64,000 nt of DNA from Hanleya hanleyi (lineage: Eukaryota > Mollusca > Polyplacophora > Lepidopleurida > Hanleyidae). The position numbers were made by a program, and so were the translations under genes. Below the pieces are notes generated by a model. It was not told where the DNA came from and did not search any database. It saw only the letters and a list, made by a program, of their open reading frames with translations. Positions 1-12,200 of the stretch are shown piece by piece. Numbering within the stretch: the stretch's first letter is position 1; each line of letters opens with the position of its first letter. The stretch covers positions 45,374 to 109,373 of the forward strand of contig JAVTVY010025141.1 of NCBI GenBank assembly GCA_036873755.1, in the 5' to 3' direction.

Positions 1-238
1 GTAATAAAAGAAAATTAAAAGGTAATGAGAATTAAAAAAAAGCATTTAGGTGCATAAAACTGCTAAAATAATGTTTACATAAACATGATATAAAAACAGT
101 GACAAACTGTGAAAATGATATAAATTTAAGTCAATGAATGATAATTAGCACCCAGGAAATAGCTCGCATGTGGTGAAAATGCATAAAATTACCTAGAATA
201 AAAAAAAATGTCAAAGTAGCACTACATGCATGCTCAGT

Positions 239-2456
239 TCATAGAAGCTCAAATTGTACGATTTCACGAGTGTGGTCCACCAAACAACATCCCCTCTTTG
301 AAGTGCTTATCAGCATCCTGACTTTCTGTCGGGCTATATGTCCATCAGTTTGGTCGACAACAACGTTTCTAAAAGGAAAATTTAATCTGTTGAGAACTCA
401 GAAGTTTAGTCAACTTCCTGTCTTTTGACCTATATTAGACTGGTTTTCCTAACATGTATGCAAATACACATATTACTTCCATACATATACCTAATATGTA
501 TGGAAGATGGTTTGAATTTTCCACAGATTCCTTTTACACTGGCGTTACTAAGAGTGATGGGTAAATATTGATATCAATTAAGAAATAACGCTGGCATACT
601 GTCACAGGCCGATAATCCAATGCCCGAGTGTTACAGCACCCTGATACAAAATTTTATCACTGCTATACTCGCATGTATACCCGGTACCTTATTTTACCAC
701 AAAAGATTATACCTGTGCCAGTCTGGCATGATTAGATATTATCACTTGATAGTACACGTAATCCCTCTAATAATTCAATCTCCCTATCAAAATTCAATCA
801 CCCCCAATTTAGCTTCTAATAAATTTGATCACCCTCTAAAATCATTGAAATAACAAAGAAATATGCATGATTTTGAACCATTTTGTCAAATTTCTGTTCT
901 AATAAATTTGATCACCCCCAGATTTTAAGGTGGGAAATTTCACTTCCCATGACTGAGTTATTAGAGGGATTACCGTGGTTTTGTTTTACTACATATATTT
1001 GTGTAAGCAGCTGAACAAATGATCAACATATTGTTGCTACTAATATTGAAAGGCAACAATTGGAGATGAAAAGGGGAGAGTCGGGACAGTTATTGCATGT
1101 TTCACTGCATCAGCTTTCATTTCAAATGTGAAACTGCCTCTTTTAACAAGAAATTGTCCGTCGTGAAACCACAGGATTCACCAACACGATTGTTACATAC
1201 TTCTGTTGAACAGGTTAGAGAAGGTTAACTACAGGTTCACCTACCTCTCTAAAGGGGAGGTAAGAAAGGTCGTTTTTGCTTAATATCTTTTAATTTATTC
1301 AACACACTCCAAAACCTTCAGTCGACTTGGCTTATATATTCATTGTTACATGTCGTAACAGTGATTTTCTAATGAAAGTGTGCATATAATCTACTTTTTA
1401 ATAGTTAACAAAACATGTCCTTTACTATTATGTATCCGATCTTAATACCATTTGATGCGGATATACATGTCCATGGTGGCCTATGGTGATATGATATATT
1501 GTACAGTTATTCGGAAACCTCCATTTTTACCCCTCGGGCAGATTCTGCCCGAGCGGTATTGTCGTTGCCTCCGTCGTCCGTCATATCATTGTAAACACAT
1601 TATCTCAAAAAGTCCTTCACTTACAACAATGAAACTTCATACAGTTGTTTAATACAGCCAGTACCAGAAGCCTATTGAAAGTCGGTGCCATTGGATGTGT
1701 TTTTCAGGAGTTATGCCCCTTTATACATGTCTGGCTGTTTTTATCCTTGTAAACACATTATCTCAAAAAGTCCTTCACTCACAACAATGAAACTTCATAC
1801 AGTTGTTTAATACAGCCAGTACCAGAAGCCTATTGAAAGTCGGTGTAATCAGATGTGTTTTTCAGGAGTTCTGCCCCTTTATACATGTCTGTTGGTCCAT
1901 ATCCTTGTAAACATATTATCTCAAAAAGTCCTTCACTCACAACAATGAAACTTAATACAGTTGTTTAATACAGCCAGTACCAGAAGCCTATTGAAAGTCG
2001 GTGCCATGGGATGTGTTTTTTTCAGGAGTTCACATAAACCTGTGTGGATTGCTGTGAATAGACAGTAATCGTTCGACTACATCTACTATAGGTAATCACT
2101 GCTCTATTGCTATATTGTTTTGTCTGTCTATGATCTATATCATACAGGTAAAATTATGCCCACCCCAAATATGCGAGTTGTTGGGGTCAGAAACATTATT
2201 TCCACAATTGCTCTGGGCCCGGCCCGAGGGGTCCCGATGGCGACAGCCACATGTAGAGAGATAGTTCTCGCTAACCTGTTAAATGTGTTCAATGAACATA
2301 TGATAAAATAGGAACGTTGCCAATCAGTTTGGGAGACCATGTCACTGGTAATGTCGAGTTGAGCAGTCTCACTCAGCATGCTTGCAAAGAAATACAGCAA
2401 CATTACAACTCCTACAATGTATACTAAGGCCAAAAAGTGTCTTTGTTTCTGGTCAA
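239..2456 (-). CDS. Putative 3' exons of an unrecognised single-pass membrane protein gene
   Basis: Two minus-strand segments look like spliced coding exons. The first, 2456-2276, follows a TAG acceptor and ends in AACAG/GTTAGC. It encodes about 60 residues with one strongly hydrophobic stretch (ALVYIVGVVMLLYFFASML) preceded by basic residues. The second, 368-239, follows a pyrimidine-rich TTTTCCTTTTAG acceptor and encodes 43 codons ending in TGA at 241-239. The upstream exon ends in phase 2 and the downstream exon supplies the single missing base, so the frame continues. I do not recognise the family. The hydrophobic segment suggests a single-pass membrane protein, with about 80 residues following it. 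Upstream exons were not found; the 3408-3029 exon has no phase-1 donor that would join it. The ~1.9-kb intron holds a MITE and a 158-bp tandem repeat. Chance open frames remain a real alternative. Confidence 0.3.
755..976. mobile_element. Pogo/Tigger-like MITE, copy 1
   Basis: About 220 bp with terminal inverted repeats. The left end is CACGTAATCCCTCTAATAAT, and the right end is the complement of CGGTAATCCCTCTAATAACT. The body carries CTAATAAATTTGATCACCC twice. Better-preserved copies at 20316 and 4806 show CAGTAATCCCTCTAATAA next to TA, which fits a Tc1/mariner-pogo type TA target. No transposase is present. Confidence 0.6.
1591..2033. repeat. 158-bp tandem repeat, ~2.8 copies
   Basis: Units start at 1591, 1749 and 1907, each opening with GTAAACAYATTATCTCAAAA. 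The three units are near-identical over their first 100 bp. The third is truncated near 2033. A CGTCCGTCGTCC-like segment directly precedes the array, resembling the ACGG microsatellite of the larger arrays in this window, so it may be a fragment of a similar element in reverse orientation. No coding potential is seen. Confidence 0.8.
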
Positions 2457-3028
2457 CTACATTCGGGAAAAATTCTAGTGGAGCCCAGATTTAGGACACT
2501 GTTATATCAAAGTAGGCCTACCGGTACATCATGTCCCCAAACTCAAATCTTTTTATCAACACTGTTCAACAGCTAAGAGCCATTTCTGACACTTGACATC
2601 ACAAGACGGACAAATTCAAGGTTGGTATAACTTTTTCCTTGTTTACGAGTGACAACTTTGCAGAAAATTTTGTGAACGGTGTGTTAGCTGACCAGAAACA
2701 AATGGCTTTCCTTTTGGCCTTACTGAGATAAAATAACCAGACCATACAAAGTTAAATTTGAACACAGCTGATAATTAGTAAAACTATACAGTTCTCAAAG
2801 TGGGTATGTAAATATGATAAACTAGGAAAAAAATTGCTTTGTCAATGATAAGATTGCATTGATACAACATCTTGTGAAAAAAAATATATATATTAAAAAA
2901 AAAAATGTGTTTGATCATATTTAAAACAATGATAAAAAAATAAAAACGACAAGGGACCATCATATACTTGATGTTTATCACACTCCCACAACACTAATGT
3001 CGTAATAAATCAACATCCAATTGAAACC
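2457..3028. other. Intergenic, AT-rich, nothing recognised
   Basis: Contains poly-A/T-rich DNA around 2880-2945 and no recognisable gene or repeat family. Confidence 0.5.
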
Positions 3029-3575
3029 TCAAAAGTCTTGATTCTGTAAAGGCAAGGTGTGAAGGCACATAAATGGGAATTCATCCACTACTGGGTCAAT
3101 GTACAGAAAAATGTCAATGGGGAATGGCCTTGTATTATCAAGCATCTTGAGCACGAGCTGCAGGCCTGCACCACCATGCATTCTGAAACAGTGATCATTT
3201 ACATAAATCCGGTCTAGAAATATTTCTGGCAAAAATTGACTTGCATGTGAAATACACGAGTTGCCGGTTGTCTGAAAGTGGCAAAAAAGAAGAGTTATTG
3301 CCCGTTTTTCAGGAGCAAGATTTAGATACAGCAATGCCTTCAACATGGGCCTCGGGAAAATCACCGACATAAGTTTGTTTACAGACAGTGTCAGAAGCTG
3401 ACAGGGACCTGAAATATCACTGAACTGTTCTAGAGTGAAAGAAGTCTGAAGAAATATGTAAAAAAAATCCTTTCAAATAATTTTTTGCAGCAATTTTCAG
3501 TCCGTGCCTATACTTACAGCATGCGCGAGGCAAAAGTTTACTCGTGGTTCTCATTGCCCTATGGGAAGGAAACAT
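3029..3575 (-). CDS. Putative two-exon gene of unknown function (~145 aa)
   Basis: The stronger exon is 3408-3029. It has a pyrimidine-rich acceptor ending ATATTTCAG at 3409, then a 126-codon open frame to TGA. Its residue composition looks protein-like, for example PRPMLKALLYLNLAPEKRA and GGAGLQLVLKMLDN. A possible first exon, 3575-3518, begins ATG inside an AAACATGGCGG context (YY1-like, promoter-type) and ends at a near-consensus donor, GCT/GTAAGTATAG. Both borders are phase 1, so the joined frame of 145 residues stays open across a 109-bp intron. I do not recognise the family and see no signal peptide or membrane helix. It could instead be the terminal exon of a longer gene whose other exons I missed. 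It lies 2.5 kb downstream of EEPD1 in the same orientation. Confidence 0.4.
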
Positions 3576-6050
3576 GGCGGTTTTTGCTATTTTTAGATGA
3601 CCGGCAAGGCGTGTATTTATCATTCCCACTGGCTGAATAGTTGGGAGATATATTTTTCTTCCAATAAAAAAATATATGGACAATCGAATCTGTAGAATGT
3701 ATTAATATTTATATTGCATTACATTTCTACTACTGATGGAAAAACTTGTGATTCACTCAAAATTAAGTGCGGTTAATATTTAAATTAATGAAGACACCTG
3801 GGAACCTGACTACATTTGAAGCTGATTTTGGCTGTTTAACATGAATGACAAGATATTACTAGCATCATTGATCTGATCGACAATTTTGTTTCCTCTGACC
3901 CATTCTCCTATTATCAGAATAAACTATTTCGGCTACAAAATATTTATATTTTTACACATGTAAGTACGTACATCTCAGAAAATTCAATATCATAAATAAA
4001 CTTTGATGAATATTACTTCGATACTTGAAGTGCTTCATGGTGTCCATCATACATAATATGTAATCATCCTACCAGCATAAAATCTAGAACACATCATTTT
4101 CATGTATATACAAATATAGCCAAGTATGATTTTCCTTTGTCATGCCACTTCATTGAAATTAAATAGTAATATGATAACTACAATTTTCACTCTGGACTTT
4201 TACAGATTGCATCTTTACAGGATGTGCTCTAAGTTTTACTGTCAGTTTCTTAAACATCTGCAGAGGCAAAGTTTGATCAGACGATGCCATATAAATTTGA
4301 TACGGTAAATAAATCTAATTTTTATCGCAGGAACTGAAATCCCATTTCATTAGAAAGACTGATTGAATTTTGGCCAAGATTTTGGTAGTGATGAATTCAG
4401 TTAAGTCACTGAATACCCCTAAATTTGAGATAAGAACAAATCTGATCATTGCATGTAAAAACGGAACTTGATGAGATAGAATTATTACTTTATTTCCATA
4501 AATATCTCCAATTCAATATAACACTGCACAACTTAATCTGCCCATGAGTGACTGAAATGAATTCCTGGCATTTATCTCAGTTGCAGCTGTTAACAGTCTA
4601 TTGATAGTGCTTACATTTTTTGGAGCTCTTGACATTTATGTTGACTAATAATTCATTTATCTTGATTACTTGATCATGTGTAACATAATGGACAAAATCC
4701 AACTCTAAAATCAATGAAATAAAGAATACATGGATTATCTGCACGATTTGTCAACTTATGGTGGTAAAATTTCACTTCCTGTGATTAATTATTAGAGGAT
4801 TTACTGTAATCCAGCATTGACTGAATCTCATGACGGGGTTCATAGACTTAAGGATGTCCGCTGGTGGTAAATCAAAGTAATTAACTTTTTGAATAATGTG
4901 TGTTGTTGCATTCATAATTGTGTAATATGAGGAAAAACAAAGAAAAAAATATAGGTTGCTGTGCATTTTTTAGCTGTAGGCAACATTAAGTGAACTGCCC
5001 TATGCTCAATTTGATAACCTAGAAAGCATAGGGAATAGCCCTAGTTTTGAAGCATATTCATGAAAAATTCATATAAATAGTATTTAACTTTTTCTTATAT
5101 TCTAACTGTTTGCAGATAATCACAATGTCTATCAAAATTTAGCAAATTGGATGGATGTTGCTGTGCAAAATTCTTGGCTAGAAGGCTTTTAAAGGAAATC
5201 CCCATCTCTTAACCTAGGGAAGGGAGATAACCCAATGGAAAAACAGGCAAAATGGCTGCCGAAGTCAAAAACCACCAGCGGACATCCTTAACAGCAGGAA
5301 CAAAAATCAAGAGTTTTCCAGGTTAATTATTTTAATTTTCCAGGAGTCTTCTGTACAATAAAACTTGCAACAAAGATGAGCAAATTAACAAAGTTCAGGA
5401 ACAAATTTTGGAAGAGAAACAGATGAAAGGGTAGTTCTGGCTTCCAGGAGTTTGACTATAATGTTAAGCGTTTTCCAGGACTTTCCAGACTAGCACTTAA
5501 ATTCCAGGAGTTTTAAGGAATTCCGAAAGGTGTCTGAACCCTGTAATGAACACCAGGATTGCATCAGTGCAAAATTTATTGAGAATTGATCTTTGCTGTA
5601 GATCAATGGGTGATGGAATTATACCTGTTACTGGAACACTGGGATTTACCGATATTTTAGATAACAGAGCACCTACATGCCACATTACATTAATTAATTG
5701 AAGTATTAGAGAACAAGTTACATTATTCATCAAGTTACTAATGGTCTCTTGAGCGAATAAAAAAATAAAATCGGTGAAATTCAAAACCGTATTGTCATGC
5801 CAAGTATATGCCTTGCAAAGATCACCAGATAGTGAACTACATTGTAACATCACATGGTCACAGTGCAGTCAACAACTGAGGGAGACATATTGCTTTTCTA
5901 TAAAGATCGAGATGTGCATCTGCAGTTTCAACTGCATCTGTACTTCAATTCTGTATTGCCACTTTCATAGTCTTGTTTTACAATCGTTACTGGCCCTAAA
6001 ATATATTCACGAAAGTCGCAAATTTGTTCATAACATTGTAGATCTATCTA
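3576..6050. other. Intergenic region with a MITE relic and a CCAGGA-rich repeat
   Basis: Mostly AT-rich single-copy-looking DNA. It includes a 5'-truncated pogo-like MITE (4690-4806). It also has a degenerate stretch at 5310-5550 with many TTCCAGGA motifs, resembling short interspersed repeats seen again near 12790. No gene is supported. Confidence 0.5.
4690..4806. mobile_element. Pogo/Tigger-like MITE, truncated copy 2
   Basis: The 3' half of the family is present (CTCTAAAATCAATGAAATAA, then AAAATTTCACTTCC). It ends with the right terminal repeat ATTATTAGAGGATTTACTG directly before TA. The left terminus is missing. Confidence 0.55.
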
Positions 6051-6232
6051 TTAGCTGTCTCCTGTATAAAAGACAGCTGCATCACCCTTGGCAGCGAGGT
6101 CGGCATCGTCCAGGTCTCTGCCAGTTTTGAGCTCCGTCCACACGGGGCAGTGATCGCTGACAACACCACCCCACTTCCACCCATCTGGTATCCATGGACT
6201 CTGCAAGCCCTCCCGTATCACTCCAAAATTCC
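6051..6232 (-). CDS. EEPD1: EEPD1 exon 8 (terminal)
   Basis: 182 nt from acceptor TTTGTAATACAG to a TAA stop. It encodes the C-terminus with VIREGLQSPWIPDGWKWGG and the final catalytic SDHCPV motif. The 3.66-kb intron before it is the most transposon-rich part of the gene. No AATAAA signal is obvious in the next 200 bp. Confidence 0.95.
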
Positions 6233-9200
6233 CTGTATTACAAAACAGAACTGAATGATAAAGATATGTCAAACAGAATAGTAATGCAAGCAACACAATT
6301 ACACAAAATATTCTACGAGATCCCATAATAAGCCAATCACAACAATTTCTGCATTTTCACTTTGACAATGATTGATGTTTAGTTCGCGGAACACTTTGCA
6401 TGGCACAATCATTTAATATTTTCTACTGCCTAATATTTACTAAGCCAGACATTTCGTCGTGAGTAAACCATTTGATCTTTATGTTTACCACGTACACTGT
6501 CTGGAAATTATGCCATATTTGGATATGGTTTTCCATATTGGTCCACATGCTACCGTGTGCAATTACTGTGAGCGTGATTTCGAAATTGTTTCACCAAGCT
6601 AGCCACCTGATTGGCTGACAAATGTAGTTTGAAATTCGCACGGAATTTATTTAGCGCTAAGTCTATAGCGCTATATAATATTCTGTGATATTCTCCTCAG
6701 GTGAACCCATTATAAAATGAACCCACCAGCTCTCTCATCAGTAAGAATAAAATTGTATAGGTTCCACAGACAAATATCATCCTCCTCCATATGTAGAGTA
6801 AAGAGAGAAAAAACGAAGTGTGTTTACTCCTTTTCATTTAAGCCGACTGGAGCTTTGGTGTGCAGCTGGTAGATCCAATGAACTTCACGTTGCCGACGCA
6901 AAGTGGTGCTGGATTTCGAGCCAACGTCTTGGCTAATTGCTGTACTCAGAATGTGATCTACCTCATTACGTGCACTCTTTGCTCCAAACAATATGTTGGA
7001 GAAACAAAACGCACGTTCCACGAGCGTATCCGTGAACATCTCAATGATACACGGAAACGCAGTGACAATACTGCACCACGACATTTCTGGTCCCGAGGAC
7101 ACTCTGTCAATCACATCAGTTACCAAATTATTGAAGTACTGAAGACAGATCCGTCGCTTGAATCCAGCACCACTTTGCGTCGGCAACGTGAAGTTCATTG
7201 GATCTACCAGCTGCACACCAAAGCTCCAGTCGGCTTAAATGAAAAGGAGTAAACACACTTCGTTTTTTCTCTCTTTACTCTATGTACACTCCCCGTTGTG
7301 TGTCTCTCCTTTTCCTGGGCCAAACAGTGAGGGTAATTACTCTCTATCCATGCCACTGTCATTAACCTTTATGACACTACTCCACGTCTTAACCTTTATG
7401 ACGCCACCGAACGTCTTTAACACCTTTTATGACGTTACCCAACGTCTTAAAACACTTCCTAAGACGTCATAACGTTATTGACGTCACTATTACGTTGTCA
7501 TGACGCCAGTCGACGCTGTCTTCTCTCTGCCACAACTGTCAACTCCTACAATATGGAGAAACGAGCCTGCAAAATTTGCGGGAAGCTATATACTGACAGA
7601 AGCTCACTCAGTCGACACATCAGAATCGTTCACCACAAAAGGGGATTCACTAAATGCAACTTCTGCGACAAACAGTTTGCCAGGAAAAGGGACTTCCATC
7701 GGCACCATTATAAATGCTTCACTACGCATTTCAGCCTAGAGGATAACCGCCAATCCACGACTGGATGTTCTCCCCAACCAACAGGTAGGAAAGTCACAAC
7801 CGTTGATGCATCTACCTCCACCACATCACTGAAACCCGCTGAGACCCAGCCGTTTTCTCTACTGCCGTCTTTGCCACCAACCAACAACGGTCTGGCCACC
7901 ATTCTTCCAGTAACCAACACAACCACACTGGACACCAGCACGATGGACACACCCATCAGCGATGCTATTGGACTAGCCATGCGCACTGCCAACATCGATG
8001 CCAGTCCCTCGAGCCCACCAGCTTCCCTTCCAGATTTTGACCCCATCAACTGGATTGAACTCCTTGACGATTTGATGACCTAACTCAATAACGTTTTTCA
8101 TCACCTCTGTAACCACATTTACTATCGGGACAAATAATTAAACATATTATCTCTGTCTTCACCTCTGCATCAGTGTTCTTTATTTTGATCAGATCACAAG
8201 GTGTACCCCCCTTTTGGTTTTGCCCCCCCCCAAACGGCTACCATTGACCTTGCCTCCACTGGACAAACTCCACTCCAATCCACCACCGTTCAAATTGGAA
8301 CCACTCATGTCCTCTCCTGGAGCCACATCTGGTGCACCGGCCAACACAAGACCTCAATGGCCAACATTTGGCCAACGCTCCACCTCCTACGGCCATCAAC
8401 CGGCCATCTAATTGATACCCTGCATCAATACCGGCCATCTACCGGCCCGCACATAGGCAAACCGGCCATCACTCGGCCAGCAGCCGGCCAGCGTATACAA
8501 CCAGTATATATAGGACACCTCTGATCACAATCCACAGCCTCTGAAGAGATCACCCAGATCGAAACCGGTCAGGCTTTCTATACACACCACAAGAGTACAC
8601 CCCGTGCTGCCTTCCAGTCCTGGTTGTTTTATCTCCAGAAACCACTCCTCCATAAGTAGGTCTGTAAACTCCTTACCATCTCTGCAGGCAAGCATACATT
8701 TTGCAACTATTAATTGACATATCTGTTCAATTAACAGGGTGAGTGAGTGAGTGAGTAGGATTTAACGTCGTTTTCAACATTGTTTCAGTCATATCACGAC
8801 GGTGCCTACATGTGCCAGAACACGAGAGTGTCCACGGTTCCTATTATTCTGGACACTGATCAGCCCAGCCAGTACAGCACCCCGTCACCCATCCAAGTAT
8901 TGACCGAGCTCAACGCTGCTTAACTTCGGTGATCCGACGAGAACCGGTGTGCCCAACGTGATGCGCCATACCTCAAATTAACAGCCAATGAATGGATGAC
9001 ATTGCAGACATGGCAGAGGGCTTTGACATGTTCTGAGACAAGGGGAGGATGATCTCCTTGATATCAGTGAGGGAATCACACGTGGGTATCTCTTGAGTCG
9101 AAATAAATCTGGATACTAACTGACAACTGATTTCACAGGGGCTAAAATGTAAATGTCCCACACACATCGCCTGGTTTCTAATTTGCTCAAATATGGGTAT

Positions 9201-12200
9201 ATTCAGAAAGGTCGTGAATGTGATTCGGAACCCCTAAAAATAACACGAATGGTCTCAGTTATCACAAATTCACTTTCTGTCACACGAATCATGGCCAGAG
9301 ATGATGAATACCATGGACAGACTGGCATCGTTACCTTTTATGGTTATCATGGTTATAGTTCTATAATGAGGTCCAAGTTCAAAACTGCCAATTTGTACCA
9401 TATTCTATTCCTGATGTTCCTCAACATTGGGTGACATGAAATCTCAAGTTGGCCCTAGGTGGCACCACCTTAGAACATATGTGGATGAAACTCGATCTCA
9501 AGCGACATCTGATGGTGAAGTGTTCACATTTGGAATGGATCTGTTCAGTCTTTTTAATTTTAAAGGAAAGAAAAAAAACTTCAAGATGGTCCACTGCTGC
9601 AGGTGGAGACTCCCATTGGTCAATGTTGAGGAAACACAATATCGAGCGAGGTCTTGTGGCGCAAGGTATCCACATACCAAATTTGGAGAGAAGTGGTTAC
9701 GACTTCTAATTTTTTTGTCTGAACACAAAAGTTGAAAGATTTGCCAGGCTGCGCCATCTATGGGCAGATGTGACACCAATGCGATCACACGTGACAACTG
9801 GTCATGAGATATCCACATACCAATCTGGAAAGAATTCAGTACAAAAGACTACAATTTCCAGTCTCCCTCATACTGAGTGATCATATGACCCACCTGTAGA
9901 AACTTTTTCTGTTTGTTTTCCAATCCAGATGTTGTCGTAACTCTTGCTGCCGTCAGGGTTAGCAGTGCTCACATTGGTGAATGTGTCGGCAGGTATACAG
10001 TTGATGAATCCTCCCTCCTTTAGAGCATCAAATTCTGAAGAAACGTGGATAATATCAAATACTATTGTACAAAAAACAAGCTGATCAAATCTGAAGCATA
10101 CTTCATTAGCAAGGCAATTTCATCATCCAATCAGGGTTCCAATTCTGCAGTTCAATAACGGATTGCAAACTTTATTGGGTCACTGGTCAAGAAATAAATA
10201 ATTATCTTTGCTTGATATTGATGAATCGGAGAATCAGTGTGGATTATGGGAATTCCTCCAAAAAATGTATCGTTCACCGGAAGTGATATTTGATGTGTTA
10301 ATAAAAGAGGCGTGATCAATTTATTGATAATGAGTGAACGTTGCAATTCCAGAGCTATTTTCCTTGTCGGTTCATTTTTTTATGAATTCCAACCCTGTCA
10401 AACTTGATGATGGTTGGAAAACTTATAAGTAATGGGACTACCTAGGCTGGAATTCATATAGTTACAATAGACTGGATAGCCAAGATAACAAACTGTAATC
10501 AAATAAATTTCTAATTTCACAGGCACCAATGCATCATTTTCTTTAGTGCCATGTCAACCACTTTTTATTGCCCACAGCAAAAAAAATTAAATATATATAT
10601 ATATATGCTGTTCATTTTTACACATCAATCTCTCAAAGCTTTGCCAAAATAATGTTCTTAGACATGAGGTTAGTGTCTTATTTGAAGGAAATGGTATTGT
10701 TGGAGGCTGAATCTTCAAGTACGTAACTCGAGAAAAATAGTTGATTTCATGCAAATTGTATTAAACTGTTGTAGGAGAAAAGATGGATATATTTGGTCTG
10801 TCTGAAGGGGGAAAAAATGATAAAATGATAAAAAAGCATCCCTCCTTTGCCATTTTTTTTTTTCAAAAAAGTGCCTGTAAAGCTTAGAGATACATTTTAC
10901 TCAGTCTAAATAAAAGGGAATAACTCTTAATGATAAAGCATACTTTTGTGAAAGAGTTCTCTTCCTTCTTGCTGTTTGCGGCACACGCAATAACATGCAA
11001 GCCCTCTGTGCGCCTGCATGTTATTCCATAATTGCATACTGATTCAGGTCATAAAATGATTGCCTTTTGATTGGTCATATCAGCAGGTCACATGGTTTGA
11101 GAGGCACGACATATAGTCATGAATAATGCGCGAAATGAAAACTATTTCTGTATAAAAACTGTATTTCAGTGCATGTACTGTGAGCTGTATTTCAGCCAGA
11201 GATATGTGGATACTCAATAAATTTCAAATGTGAATGGACTAGTAGATCTAAGGTTTTATTTCATCAATGATAAAGCTTACCTTGGGCACCTGGGCTGAGG
11301 TTGAAATCCCCTAATATCATCACATCATGCTCACCTGAAACAGGGGGAGACAACAATAAAGATACTCCAAGTTGCATGCACCTAATACATGCATTTCAAC
11401 ATCCATATCGCAAAAACTGCTGGAAAATGTTACGTAAAACGTTATTCTTTGGCCTCGGCCTATCAGGGTCACACTGCATATCAAGCAATCAGCTGACAAT
11501 GTGGTTTCAACGCGAGACTTCCGAAGAGCTATGGGCTATATAAGTCCATGCCCTCTCCCTAATCACTGTCTTTCAAAAGCACCGAAATGTCTATCAATTT
11601 TTGGCAGTTAAGCCAAAGGGATGGATGCCATATGGTTGATAACTAAAACCCATAAATATTTAACTACAAATGAGTGGATGTGAACCTCTTGCCTACTCAA
11701 AGAATCCCTCTAATCCTGCACATCAGAGATGCTGGGATGAGAGGGGGGATTTTCAGGCGCTTGGAAATTCGAAGGGAATGGAAGGGGAGGTTTAATGGTT
11801 GGTGGAGGAAGCCAGAGTACCCGGAGAGAACCATCGCCCGTCGGCAACTAACTGACAAACTTCCACACATGGACCAGCTGGGCTCGAACCCGTGCAGGTT
11901 CAGCGGTGTGCGGCTAGTGGTCACCAGTTCAGTGCTCAAGACCACTCGGCCAACAAGGGCCCTCGAAGGGAACGGAAGTTACTATTGCTGAAAAGGCAAG
12001 TCATATATATGGATCCCTAGAAAGTAAATGGAAATAATTCATGGAAGAAATGGCAACTTTTTTGCTAATATGCCTAAATATTAACAACTACCTAAAAACA
12101 CTCATTCTGTCCAGTACCTGTAAGTAAAGAGAATGTATTGAAGATTACCTGAGAAATGATCTTCTATTGCCTCGATGACGGTCGGTACTTTGTCCACTTC

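Larger units (their letters stand above)
369..2275. other. Non-coding stretch with a MITE and tandem repeat
   Basis: AT-rich DNA that would be intron if the two flanking putative exons are real. It holds the pogo-like MITE (755-976) and the 158-bp tandem repeat (1591-2033). The rest shows no convincing gene in any frame. Confidence 0.5.

Noticed and set aside
5310..5550. CCAGGA-rich stretch as a possible transposon end
   Set aside because: No inverted termini or target duplication could be seen; only a degenerate interspersed-repeat look.
6824..7216. Minus-strand ORF starting with the same peptide as the plus-strand ORF
   Set aside because: It arises solely from the 122-bp inverted arms; the interior has no domain.
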